Source of the DNA: Saururus chinensis
Taxonomy: Eukaryota > Streptophyta > Magnoliopsida > Piperales > Saururaceae
Assembly (NCBI GenBank): GCA_035235625.1
Contig: CP141150.1
Coordinates: forward strand, 13,640,001-13,704,000
Length of the DNA: 64,000 nt
Direction of reading: 5' to 3'
Numbering within the stretch: the stretch's first letter is position 1; each line of letters begins with the position of its first letter. Of the stretch, positions 21,921 to 33,261 are shown piece by piece. Under the pieces are notes generated by a model that made no database searches, was not told the DNA's origin, and saw only the letters and a list, made by a program, of their open reading frames with translations. Both the position numbers and the translations under genes were made by a program.

Positions 21921-23464
21921 ATGGGAGTTAAAGGTGAAGAAGCTGTTGACTCCGAGCTTCAAATATGGAAGCTTGCGTTGGGGTTCACCGGCCCAGCGGT
22001 TGTAAAGTGTGCAATTGAGCTCGGCATCGCCGATGTCCTCGATGGCCATCGGCAGGCAATGACACTGGCGGAGCTCGCCGATGCACTGGACTGTGCCCCT
22101 TCTTTCCTTTACCGCATCATGCGCTTCCTTGTCCACAAAGAAGTCTTCACGGAGGAGATTGCCACTCGAGAAGGGAAGGATGTAGCCGCCTATGCCCTCA
22201 CTGCTGTCTCCCGCCGGCTAATTGGCAGTGGTGACCAGAGCCTGGCGGCATTGGTTCAGCTAGAGACGAGCCCTATAATGGTGAATCCATGGCATTTCTT
22301 GAGTACTAGGGTCAGGTCCAATGGTGCACCCGCCTTCAGTGGGGCACATGGGGAGGATTTGTGGAGCCTTACTAGCCATAGTCCAGTGCAAAGCAAGCTG
22401 TTCAATGATGCAATGGCATGTGATGCAAGGATAGCAATGAAAGCCCTAATTGATGAGTGCGTTGAGGTCTTTGATGGAGTGAAGACTGTAGTTGATGTTG
22501 GAGGGGGTAATGGGACTGCCATGGGGACATTAGTGAAGGCATGCCCTTGGATAAAAGCTGTTAATTTTGATCTTCCTCATGTTGTGAATTTTGCCTCTGA
22601 GATTGACGGTGTGGATCACGTTGCAGGAGATATGTTTGTTAATGTGCCCCATGCAGATGCAATTTTACTGAAGGTATTGTATGGTTCTAAGCTTCAATAG
22701 GTTCACTTAGTTTCCTATTATTATCTTATAGCATAAGCAAAAAAGTACCAAATATTTGGCTAAAATTCATATTATTCGGATAAAATTCATAAATTTTTAG
22801 AATTGAGACAATATTGCACAACTATACGTTTGACCTGCGATTTGGAGAATTTAATGAATATTTGACAAAAGTTCATGGAGACAACTATTTTATGATTATG
22901 TGTAATTAGCAAATTATATTTGTTACCGGAATAAACTTCAACCAGTCATCCTAAACTCCGTTTTATATTCTTAAAGTGATTTAGCAAAAGAACAATAATC
23001 TTAAAGTGCATACGGGGTCAATAACTTTCTGATAATCATCATGTTGCTTGGCATATTTTTTTTCACTGTCCTAACAAGTGTTTGATTTACCAATGAATAA
23101 TATTTCTTATTTCTTTTAAATATCAAATTTTACCTAAAATTTTATTTTGTTGAAGTTTGTTCTACATGATTGGGATGATGAGGAGTGCATCCAAATTCTC
23201 AAAAACTGCAAGGAAGCTCTTACCAAGGACAACTCAATTGGTAGAGTAATAATTGTGGAGGCAGTCATCAATATTGGTGATTGCCAAAACAAAGGATACG
23301 AAGAAATCAGGTTAGCATTGGATATGGTGATGATGGCTCATACTAACAATGGAAAGGAGAGAACTGAAGACGAATGGAAGAAAGTCCTCTCCCAGGCAGG
23401 CTTCGGTGCGTGTACTGTCAAGCCTATGCAGGCTGTGCAGCATGTCATTGTAGCTTATCCTTAA
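21921..23464 (+). CDS. O-methyltransferase, OMT unit 3 (intact)
   Basis: This is a SAM-dependent O-methyltransferase of the plant type II family, a cytosolic enzyme of phenylpropanoid-like secondary metabolism. The substrate is not predictable. Exon 1 is 21921-22673 (251 residues) and exon 2 is 23156-23464 (102 residues plus stop), joined in phase 0 at ILLK|FVLHDW. The total of 353 residues is normal for the family. Visible features are the N-terminal dimerisation/winged-helix region, the SAM loop VVDVGGGNG at about residue 192, the DLPHVV acidic loop, the likely catalytic His in HDWDDEEC, the acidic residue in VVEAVI, GKERTEDEWKK, and the ending QHVIVAYP. No stops or frameshifts. An in-frame ATG 30 codons upstream (21831) would add an unconserved leader. 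I prefer 21921. The exon 2 segment VINIGDCQ has one residue more than the other copies. Confidence 0.92.
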
Positions 23465-24439
23465 TCACTATTATTGATGCAAAACCCTTAGTTTTGCAAA
23501 AGTTTTTCTTTGTGGTATTATCATAATTGCCAAATGGCAATTCTATTATGTTCATTGTTCTTGCAAGCCAAGCTCTTTGGTTGGTCATTGTTGAATCATT
23601 TCCTGATATATATTTTGTTGTGATTCGTGAAGGTATATAAACGGACATGTCTAGCATGATTAGTCTTATGACCGAAAGTTGATATTTTTACTTTACTTCA
23701 TCTATATTAAAAGCCCGCTTCAGGAAGTTGATATGTTTTTTATTTTATTTATATTAAATTTTTTTAATTAAATAAAAAATAGTCACACTTGAAAATTTAA
23801 TAGGCTTTTGATATAAAAAAGTTAAATATGAATATCATTTTCTTTTATGACCAGAGTCCATAATTTAAAGCATAATGGTCTTGGTTTTGTACACATGGGC
23901 CTAACATGTTTTACTGCTACATAACATTCGTTTTAGCATGGCCAATAATAACAATGCACTATATAAATTTCTATGTATCATGCTAAAGCCCTATTGGCTG
24001 TAAGCTTACCATCACACTTGAACATGATCATGACTCGGACTTGAACAAGGTAGACAATTTAAAATCAAGTTTATTTAGAACTTTGAATTATAAAATGGCC
24101 CACCAATAATTAGACTCGGGGACTTAGAGATCTCTGTGGTGAAGGAACCAGATAGGATGAGCTTGGACTTTTAGGCCACATGACTAGGCTTTGGATAGAC
24201 ACACCGTTTATTTAACTTTCCTTACTCGTCTCAAAAGCAGCAATCTAAGCTCATGCATTAGATTATGTTTTTTTTTCAATTTTGAGAAACCATTCTTGGA
24301 TACAGTTCATTGGGGCATTCACGCAAGCTTTATTAATAAGGGGGAAAAGTTGCAATGAGCTTAGGCCTACACGCATTAAGATGAGCGTAGACATTATAGA
24401 CTAGAGGTAGAGTTACATACAAAGTTCGGGGGCCATTGT
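23465..24439 (+). repeat. Duplicated 3' flank of OMT unit 3
   Basis: It is collinear and near-identical with the flank after unit 2 up to the LTR at 24440. No gene is present. The flanking match includes intergenic sequence on both sides, so this is a genomic block duplication and not a retroposed gene copy. Confidence 0.85.
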
Positions 24440-25995
24440 TGTTATGCCCCAACTTTTAGATTAATTTAAAAGTGAAATTCCTAAAAAATTGTGTAATCGA
24501 GGAGGACCAAGATTAACCTTATATAAATGAGTAACTTTAAAAATATTATATTATAAAAATACAAAACTACAAAAGTAAGAGCTATAAATATCATAATATC
24601 ATGTCAGCATTAATATAAAATGAGAACAAAAAGAACATAAAGCAAAAATGGCATATTGGCCCCTTTTCCACATATTATGCTGTCATAGCCCCAAATTCGT
24701 CCTACAAATTTGGGAGAGTATAATATTTATACTTAGTAGGTAGTATTAAATTCTACTAACATGTTGGAGCTAAATAAATCATATTTTAAATTTATGACTT
24801 AGAAATTAAAGTCAAATCATTTGCATAGCCTAAAACAAATATATTTTATTCGCAGAATGTTGTTGATACTAAAACAATATACATCTGTGCTCATGGGGTA
24901 ACATGATTAGAAGAAGAAGGATTTTCTCATGATACCCCAACTCCTGAGCAAGCTAAAAGCCACATTAGGCAATATATAGGAGTAATAAACTCCAATAATT
25001 TTTGGGTTGCATACCAAAGAGCTACTCTTTAAATTTTGAATAAAAAATAATCAAAATAATCGAGTAATATTCAAATACTGGTGTTTTGAAAAATCTTGTT
25101 AAGGGGTAGACATCCGTCTGAACTCTAATGGTATTTCAAACATGTTACTTTAAAAGTAAACCTTAGTGTATAATTTAAAGGTATTTTGAAAATGGAGCTT
25201 AGCTCTAATATGGAAATAGGATTTAAGAACTACATACCCTCATGAAGCATTCACTTGTCAACAGCTAAGTGCGATGCGCGACACCTCCCCTTGCACTGAA
25301 ACAGTCTCTTTGTCTGGCTCGAGTGAGACAGGCAGAACCTCCCTTAGTGCTAGGACCATCTCTGCTTCTACCTCAGGAGTGGCAGACAAAGCCTCTTCTT
25401 GCTCTAGGTTGTTTCCTCCTTTTAGAGAGGCTAACTCAAAAAATAGACCCTCTCACGACATTGGGCACCTTCGAATTAGTTAGGAATGATTTTTTAACAG
25501 AAAAAATTGGGCAAGAAACGGCTTAGAAATGGGCATTTAAAGATTTAGAGCTGATAGAGGTTAAAAGAGATGAGAGCAGAAAGTGGTGGGGCAAATTGGA
25601 AACCCCCTCCCTCTCCTTAAATAGATATAATGGGTCATTGGATACACAACACATGTCGTGCATCGAACGGCTGCTCTTGCAACGCAAGCTAGCCGATTTT
25701 TTTCTATCTTTATTCCAAAAACAAAATTAAAAATTCAAACAAACGTAACTTTCTACCCCGAATTCGGAATTACGCTTTCTTGGTACCAATGCACTCATAT
25801 CGACGAGCCATTCAAAACAATACTCACGAGGGTACCTTATCTTGCAAAAAAATAAAGGGGCTCTTGCCCTTAACACGCTTTTCAAGGTTGTAGCCTACTA
25901 TCTCAGTGTTCATTTTACATATTCTTGGTCTCAATACGTTCATCTCTTAGAGCCCTTCAAATAGCCTAAAAGCTCCTTCAAATGAATCGAGGCCA
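24440..25995 (-). repeat. Left (3') LTR of the gypsy element
   Basis: It starts TGTTATGCCCCAACTTTTAG. The match to the right LTR runs from ATAAATGAGTAA(C/T)TTT (about 24521 versus 30808) through the TTCAAA(T/C)GAATC word (about 25976 versus 32170). The right edge is set where pol-like sequence begins. Confidence 0.7.
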
Positions 25996-26275
25996 TAGCC
26001 TTCCGTCTTTGGTCAGCGTAATTCTTTTGACAACTCTGAGCTGCCACTAGTCATTCCTTGATAAGTTTTACGTTATCTGCATATTGTTATAGGAACTCAA
26101 ATTTTAGCAGTTGACATTCTCGTACCTCACTCTAGCACATCAAAGATCTACAAGGTCTCCCATACAATAACTCGTAGGGAGCCATGTCAATGCTCAAGTG
26201 AAAGATATTGTTGTAAACAAACTCGACCAGTGGTAGGTGATTGTCCCAATTACCCTTCCAGTCAGCAGTGCATAC

Positions 26276-27439
26276 TTACAACATATCTTCCAGGGTTTGG
26301 ATCATTCTTTCTGACTGACCATCAATTTGTGGGTAGCAAGCAATACTAAACTTGAGACTAGTGCCCAATTCTAATTGGAGTCCTTGCCAAAATTTAGATA
26401 TAAATCCGCTATTCCTGTATGAGATGATGGATAGAGGTGCTTTATACCAACTCACAATCTCTTTCACATATAACTTCGTCAACGACTCTAGGAAGTGCTT
26501 CTTTCTTAATGAAAGGAAATGAGCACTTTTTGTGAGTTGGTCAACAATGACCCAAATAGATCGACTCATGCCCTTGAGTCATCCGCGGTAAACCCGAGAC
26601 AAAAATCCATGGTAATATGTTTCCATTTCCACTCCAGGATTTTCATGGATTAGAAGGTTCCTAAAGGTTTCTTGTGTTCAACCTTAACCTACTGGCATGT
26701 CAAGCACCTAGACACATAATCTCCAATGTCTCTTTTTCGTTCCATTCTACCAGAAACTTCTTTTCAAATTATGGTACATCATTGTCCCTCTAAGATGGAT
26801 GATATACCGAGATCGGTGTGCTTCATGTAGAAGGTCCTCCCTTAACTCTGGTACAAATATAACCATCAATCTTCCTTGGAAACAGATACCATCATGAGGG
26901 GTTCTAGTGAAATCTAGATTTTCTGACAGCACTTGTACATCATCGCTCTCTTGTTGAGCCTTAAGGATGCGCTCAATGAAAGATTTCTTATTCCCCCTTT
27001 GTAACTCCAGATGGAAGCTAATTATTTCTTCCAATAACCTCCATTTCCTCACAAGTATATGCACAATCCTACCTTTAGCCTTGCGGCTCAATGCATCGGC
27101 CACTATGTTGGCTTCCCAAAATGATAAAAGGATGGAGAATTCGTAGTCCTTCATATACTCGATCCACCATTTTTGCCTCATGTTGAGTTTACTCTGAAAA
27201 AAGATGTACTTTAGACTTTGGTGATCAAAAAAGACTTTGAATTTCTCTCAGTACAGATAATGCCTCCAAATTTTTAGCGCAAAGACCACGACTGCCAACT
27301 CCAAATCATGAGTGGGGTAGTTGACCTCATGCTTTTTCAATTTTTGTGAGGCGCATGCTATCACCTTCCCATGTTGCATCAACACACAACTAAGACCTTT
27401 ACCAGAAGTCACTACAACAAAAAGGACTATTAGCGACAC
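26276..27439 (-). pseudogene. gypsy pol: RNase H and integrase, broken
   Basis: Read on the minus strand, 27439-27248 gives an RNase H start ([20 protein letters not shown]), and 27181-26747 gives the RNase H end (NIVADALSRK) and a zinc-binding-region-like part. 26569-26276 gives the integrase core with WVIVDQLTKSAHF and DGQSERMIQTLEDML. The middle catalytic Asp position of the integrase reads Asn (SYRNSG). Stops and shifts separate the pieces. The frame enters the CACTA terminus at 27413, before the usual RNase H aspartate. Confidence 0.8.
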
Positions 27440-27730
27440 AATTATGCGTCGCTAACATTGCTACTGCCTTTTAGTGACGTATAATAAACGTCGCTAAAAG
27501 CGTCGAAAAAAGTGTCGTCGCTATTACCAATTAGCGACGTATATAAAAAAACATCACTAATAACAGTATTAGCGACGTTTATGTATACATCGCTAATAAT
27601 AATTTATTAGCGACGTATATTGTCTAGCATCGCTAATGATAATCTACTAACGACGTTTTCCTTATGTCACTAAACGAAAATTTATTTAAAAAAAGTTTTA
27701 AAAATAAGTTATTAGCGACGTATATACATA
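27413..27730. mobile_element. CACTA left terminus inserted in gypsy pol
   Basis: It begins with the tip CACTACAACAAAAAGGAC directly after retroelement coding sequence. About a dozen TTAGCGACG / CGTCGCTAA subterminal motifs follow. No right-hand tip is found, and the motif field stops near 27725. A truncated element. Confidence 0.8.
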
Positions 27731-29078
27731 AGCAGAGAACACACAAATTATTTGAGAATCTTTTCTTCTTTCACTCCTGCCCTCGTTGCAAAACCTGCAT
27801 AATCTGGTGGTGCGTGAGTATATTTATACTCATTAGGTTGATTTAAAATTTAAAGGAGTGCTAAGCAGAACATCTACAAAAAATTGAAATTCGGTCAGTC
27901 CAAAATTAAATCAAATCCATAAATTCAATCAAATCCACCAGTTTTGATACCCAACGGCCAACCCCCACAGTCATGGGATAATGAAGGCCACTTAGGGAAG
28001 GAATTTTCTCATGATACTCTACCTTGTGCGTGCTAGTTGCTGATTATTTTTTTCTCGGCGGACATCAAAATAGTGTACATAACCAAAACACTAAGTGGCA
28101 CGTACAAAATCAATTTGCATAGGTATATGTGATGAAAAAATCACATAATAGTAACAAAAATCCATTTATCGATTAAAACAAGTCTCATACACATACTTGA
28201 GTAAAATACTTCAAAAGAAACTAACTTTGATCATCAAAGCAGGTATTTAGAGTTTAAAACCCCCTACCTTAACTTTAGGTATAAAATTCATATCTATAGA
28301 GGCCCCAGATGGTAAAAATAACCCCACCACAGCATCCATCACATTCGATTCAGTGGAGAATGCCTTTTGAAGAACAGAATTCGACTTAAAATGACCCAGA
28401 AATAGTAAAAATATGACAAGGAGAGAACGAGGATAAAGATAAGGTTTTCTTGGCTTTAAAGAGGTCAATTTAAGAAAATGACCCTTCCAGTGTGTAGAAC
28501 ACCCTTGATTTAGTAAGAAACGGTTTTTGAATGGAGTAAAATGGACTTAAAATGGCTCAGAAACAGTGAAAGTAAGAAGAGAAGAGAAAATGGGGGGTTA
28601 AATCAAATTTCACCACTCACCCCTATTTAAACCGCGCCACACCGCCAAAATTGGTGGCACGCAGCTGTCAGCACATTCGTCATGCATGACGATCGCGCAT
28701 GATGTCACACGTGCAATTTTTTTAAAGCTTCTTAATTTATACTATCATATCTTTCTATCCTGAACTTGGATTCACGCATTCTTGGTACCGTTGAGCTCGT
28801 ATTAACGAGTCATACAAAACTAAATCACTTATGAGTAGGTTTGATCACACTTTAGAAGTGAATCCTGCTCATAAGATATGATTCTCGAGGTTGTAACTTT
28901 CACTTGCAACCTATGTTTCACACGTTTTCCAACTCATTACGCTCGTTTCTTCAAGCTTTACCATAATTTCATAAAATATTACCACATAATAATCTTTAAT
29001 TAATTAAAAATTATTAAAAACTATAAAATCAACTTATTAGAGACTAAAAATTTACAAAAAAATTTAGAGTCATTACAT
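27731..29078 (-). mobile_element. LTR fragment fused to CACTA end
   Basis: It ends in ATTTAGAGTCATTACA (29078), an LTR-type terminus (TGTAATGAC on the minus strand), immediately before gypsy pol sequence resumes. Its word GTGAGTATATTTATACTCATTAGG resembles the corresponding LTR region at 30992-31025. The expected other LTR end is missing at the CACTA junction, so this is a partial LTR. Confidence 0.55.
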
Positions 29079-29640
29079 TAGGTCAATGGTAAAGTCTATT
29101 TCTCTTTTTGGTAGAAGTTCGACCAAATCATCAGGAAAAATGTCAGGGAAGTCTTGGACAATATCAATTTCTTCTAACCTGGCCATTGAGGTCTATTCAT
29201 TCACAACACTGGCAAGGTAGGCCTAACATCCCTTAGTCATCATTCGATGAGCTTTGATGGCCGAAATAAAGTAAGACCCCGAGTAATCTCTTAACCTATA
29301 AGAGGTAAAGTCTTTCTCTCCGGTTTATTGAAAATGATTTTTTTTAAACAATCTACTAAAGCTCCATTAACTGCTAACCAATTCATTCCTAAGATGACAT
29401 CAAGGTCTATCATGCTTAAGAGAATTAGATAAGCACTTAAACTTTTATTTTCAATGGTAACTGGTACGCCTTGCAAAAAATTTTGGGTAACTAGAGTCTT
29501 TCCAATGGGGTCAACACTTCAAGACAAAATCTTAATTCCATGATAGGATAACCGGTACTTAAAGCAAAATCCCGTGAAATAAAAGAGTGAGTTAACCCTA
29601 GATCTATAAATACTCTAGAAATCTTATCTCAAATTAGAAG
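29079..29640 (-). pseudogene. gypsy protease and start of RT
   Basis: On the minus strand, about 29620-29579 reads FIDLGLTHSFIS, the retropepsin catalytic region with the active Asp kept but the following Ser replaced by Leu. 29476-29291 reads DVILGMNWLAVNGALVDC, the protease C-terminal part. 29150-29085 reads LVELLPKREIDFTIDL, the segment just before the reverse transcriptase. Then the insertion begins, so RT itself is absent. Confidence 0.75.
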
Positions 29641-29748
29641 TGTACCTTGGATGATGATATTAGATGTTTGTGCTTCTTCAGTAGTGATGGCAAAGACTTG
29701 GCCTTAGGCCTTAGGTTTCTGATTGGCCTTAGGCTCCTTTTGCTCCTT

Positions 29749-30641
29749 TTATAGGCAATCTCGCACCTTGTGCCCTAGCTCGCCACATGAGAAACACCAC
29801 CCTTCCGCGAAGTAGCATGGGCCACTAGGATGGAAGCATACACTTGGTGCATTTCTTTGTCTTCTTTTCTCGTGAGGATTGAGCTTGAGGGGTAGACACT
29901 TTCTGGAACTTGCAATTCCCAGAACGGTTTTATGGTCTTGTTCCAAGATAGAGCCAATTCTACCTCTTTAGTAAAAGTGGTAGGTTGGAACCCCATAACC
30001 TGGTTCTGCAACATGCTATTCAAGCCTCTTACAAACCTCCTTGATTTTTTTAATTCAATGGGGTAAACATTCAAAGTAAAGCATTGCAACTAGATGAATT
30101 TATTCTCATACTGCCCCATTATCATTCCTCATTGCTAGAGGTCTAGGAACTCTTTCTCTTTTTTCTCTTGGACATGCAGGGGAAAGTACTTTTTGTACAA
30201 CACCTTGCGGAAGTCCTCCCACTTGATATTATTTCTATTAGGGAAGAAATTTCTCTCTACGGTTGGCCACCAGAAAGTGGCTTCTCCTGTCATGGCAAAG
30301 ATGACTAATGACATTTTCCAATCATCTGGTACCTTCATCAATTTAAAGATTCACTTGCATTCAAAGGTCCATTTTTTTGCAACCTTAGGGCCATCCTCTC
30401 CCGTAAAGGCTTGCGCAAACTTTTTGAATCGCTCGGGTATCTCGCCCTGACTTGTCTCTCCCCCCTTGTCAATTGGAGTGATTTGATAGCCTTGAGTCTG
30501 AAGACATTCTGTTATCATTTGCATCATCAACTCAAGGAGGTTAGACATAGTGTCCTCCATTGCCACAATCCCAAGGTTCTTAGTATCTGCAGGGGTGGAA
30601 CTGTCTGATGGCAGCACATCCTTACCACTAGTATGCAACAT
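29749..30641 (-). pseudogene. gypsy gag with zinc knuckle, broken
   Basis: Three minus-strand frames make up gag. 30641-30351 is the N-terminal part. 30341-30135 has FWWPTVERNFFPN and VLYKKYFPLHVQEKKEKEFLDL, typical of the gypsy gag central domain. 30089-29749 ends in CFSCGELGHKVRDC, a CCHC zinc knuckle. Frameshifts separate them, so no full protein is possible. Confidence 0.8.
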
Positions 30642-30749
30642 CTAAACAAAGTTCACTAAATAATATTTTGAGTAGCCGCAACAAAAAAAATTTCATAAAT
30701 GCTTCAAAGTTTGATACAATTTTAATAATTTTTTTCACTACAAAAGATG

Positions 30750-32195
30750 TTAGGTTAATAAACAAACCAAAAGACATAGGGTCCTCACTACCCCTATCAA
30801 CTGTGTATAAATGAGTAATTTTGAAAATATTAGATTACAAAAGTACAAAAGTAAGGGCTATAGACGTCCTAATATCATGTCAGCATAAATATGCACTATG
30901 AACGAAAAGAACATAAAGGAAAAATGACGTACTAACCCCTTTTTCCATGGACTATTCTGCTACAGCCCCAAACTTGTGTCTACACCTACAATATCTGGGG
31001 GTAGGTGAGTATAACATTTATACCCAATAGGTAGTATTAAATTCTATTAACATGCTAGGGCTAAATAAATTGTATTTTAAATTTATGACTTAGATATTAA
31101 AATCAAATCATTTGCATAGCTTAAAACGAATACATTTCATTCACAGAATGTCGCTAATACTAAAACGACATACACTTGTGCTTAAGAGGCAACAAGATTA
31201 GAAGAAGAATGGTTTTCTCATGATACAACAACTCCTTAGCACATTAAAAGCCTCATTAGGCAGTATCTAGGAGTAATAAACTCTGATAGTTCTTGGGTTG
31301 CGTGCCAAAGAACTATACTTCAAATTTTGAATTAAAAATTATCAAAATAATCAAGTGATATTCATATACTGGTGTTTTGAAAAATCTCGTTAAGGGGTAA
31401 ACATTCGTTTGAACCATAACAATATTTTAAACATGTTACTTTAAAACTAAACCTTAGTTTATAACTTGAGGGTACTTTGAAAACGAAGTTTAGCTCTAAC
31501 AAGAAAAATAAGATTTAGAACCACCTACCCTCGTGAAGTTTTCACTCATCGTCAGCTTAAGTGCGACGGGCGGCACCTCCCCTTGCATTAAGATAGTCTC
31601 TTTATCCGGCTCGAGTGAGATGGGCAAAACCTCTCTTGGTGCTAGGACGATCTCCACTTCAAGCTTGGGAGCAACAGATAGGGCCTCCTCTTGCTACGGG
31701 TTCTTTCCCCCTTTTAGAAAAGCTAACTCGAAAAACGGACTCCCTCACAATGTCAGGTGCCTTTGAATAGGGTAGGGTTAGTTTTTGAATCAAAGAAATG
31801 AGGCAAGAAATAACTTAGAAATAGGCGTGGTAGCCCATGCTCCTACAGCACGGGCTGGTATTCATCTACCGTGACAAGTGCGTGTTAGCGCTGGCTAACA
31901 CAGACTTTTTCTTTTAGTCTTTATTCTAAAAATAAAATTAAAACTTCTAATAAGAGTAACTTTCTACCTTGAACTCGGAATTACACATTCTTGGTAACAA
32001 TGAACTAGTATCAATGAGCCATTCGAATCAAGACCATTCAAAGGTACCTTATCTTGCAAAAATTAAAAAAGTTTATGCCTATGACATACTTCTCGAGGTT
32101 ATAACCTATGATCTCAGTGTCTATTTTATGTGTCATTTCTCGTAGCCTTCAAACAACTTGAAAGCTTGTTCAAACGAATCCCGTTCAAAACACTT
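30750..32195 (-). repeat. Right (5') LTR of the gypsy element
   Basis: It is collinear with the left LTR, with many substitutions and small indels, which points to an old insertion. It includes the subrepeat region with CTCGAGTGAGA(C/T)(A/G)GGC phrases at about 31610. The left edge is uncertain because the sequence there is diverged. Confidence 0.65.
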
Positions 32196-33261
32196 TAATT
32201 TTAAGAAAAATAGTCATTGGGCCAAAAAACTCAAAATAAGCCCAAAAGTATATTTTCGAAAAAAAATTAAGTTGTCTAAATTGACCCCCCTAACATTTCT
32301 TTACTATGTATATAATGTAATAGTCAAATTCGCCTAAAATAAATATTTTGCCTGCTCTCCCTTTCTCTTTCCTCTATGTAATATGCTATATGCCCTCTCT
32401 ATAAGAAAGTGGCACAAACTATCTTGTTTTTCATGTACAACATTGAATTTTGATCCAATGTTGCTCAATACCCAAGCTTATGTTGTCCAGCGTGGGTCCA
32501 AACTTATATAAATAAGTCTCTAATAGCATTATATTAAAATAAAAAAATAACTGAATTTCAGTTAAGACAAAATAGGTAAACATCACATGAAACTAACCTA
32601 TATTATTATGTCCTATTTTGTATGAACAAAACAGAGTTAAGAGATTTTGTTATGCAAATTCTTTGTAATATTATATACAAAGAATTATCAGGTGCATGAC
32701 AACTCAAAATGTGTTAACTAAAACATCAAATAGCATTGGACTTCTTTTTTTTATAAAATATAATTTTTATACGCCAAAAACTCACTCTTACGTTTTAATT
32801 GGACAAAACAAGTAAACCCAAGTGAATGGTAGACTACGTTTTGTCCAATTAAAACTCATATATAAATTTTTTAGTGTATAAATATCACTATTTTTGTATA
32901 CATTGAATCAGAGTTACGATGTATTCCATCAGCATCAAAATTTGTCCCATGTCAAAAACATTAAATGCTAGGTAAACATGGTCAGGTCCACAACTTCCAA
33001 CTTCCAGGTTACTGAACCACAATGATTTTTCATCACATGGGCCCACTGCCTCATCAACAAATGGGCCCACCTCAAGTTAACAAATGAAAGAACAAGCTAC
33101 CAAAAGTGCCCACTGCTTTCCCAATTCCCATTGCAAAACTACCGGCCGCACACCACAACCCACAACTACACTACCAAACTATTTACACAATCACTTATCC
33201 ACACACACACTTAGAAACCACGGGTGTCCCGTGGACTACTCGCCCGGCCCGTGACCGGGAG
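32196..33261. other. Intergenic, 3' side of CRAL-TRIO gene
   Basis: AT-rich, with one foldback element (32760-32886, listed separately). 33090-33260 is presumably 3' UTR of the minus-strand gene. No other gene was seen. Confidence 0.5.
32760..32886. mobile_element. Small foldback MITE
   Basis: Perfect 18-bp inverted arms, GTTTTAATTGGACAAAAC at 32792-32809 and the inverse at 32838-32855, extend outward imperfectly to about 32760 and 32886 (TATAC / GTATA-type ends). About 127 bp, non-coding. Confidence 0.65.

Larger units (their letters stand above)
24440..32195 (-). mobile_element. Decayed Ty3/gypsy LTR retrotransposon
   Basis: Two related LTRs (about 24440-25995 and about 30750-32195, order collinear, clearly diverged) bracket minus-strand gag, protease, RNase H and integrase pieces. 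The interior order gag-PR-(RT)-RNaseH-IN is that of Ty3/gypsy. A degenerate primer-binding-like stretch (TTGTATCAAACTTTG on the minus strand, near 30705-30720) resembles the initiator-Met tRNA type. The reverse-transcriptase region is lost (see 27413-29078). All frames are interrupted. Its left LTR edge is shared with OMT unit 2. The inner LTR boundaries and the right outer edge are approximate, and no right-hand target duplication was found. Confidence 0.8.
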
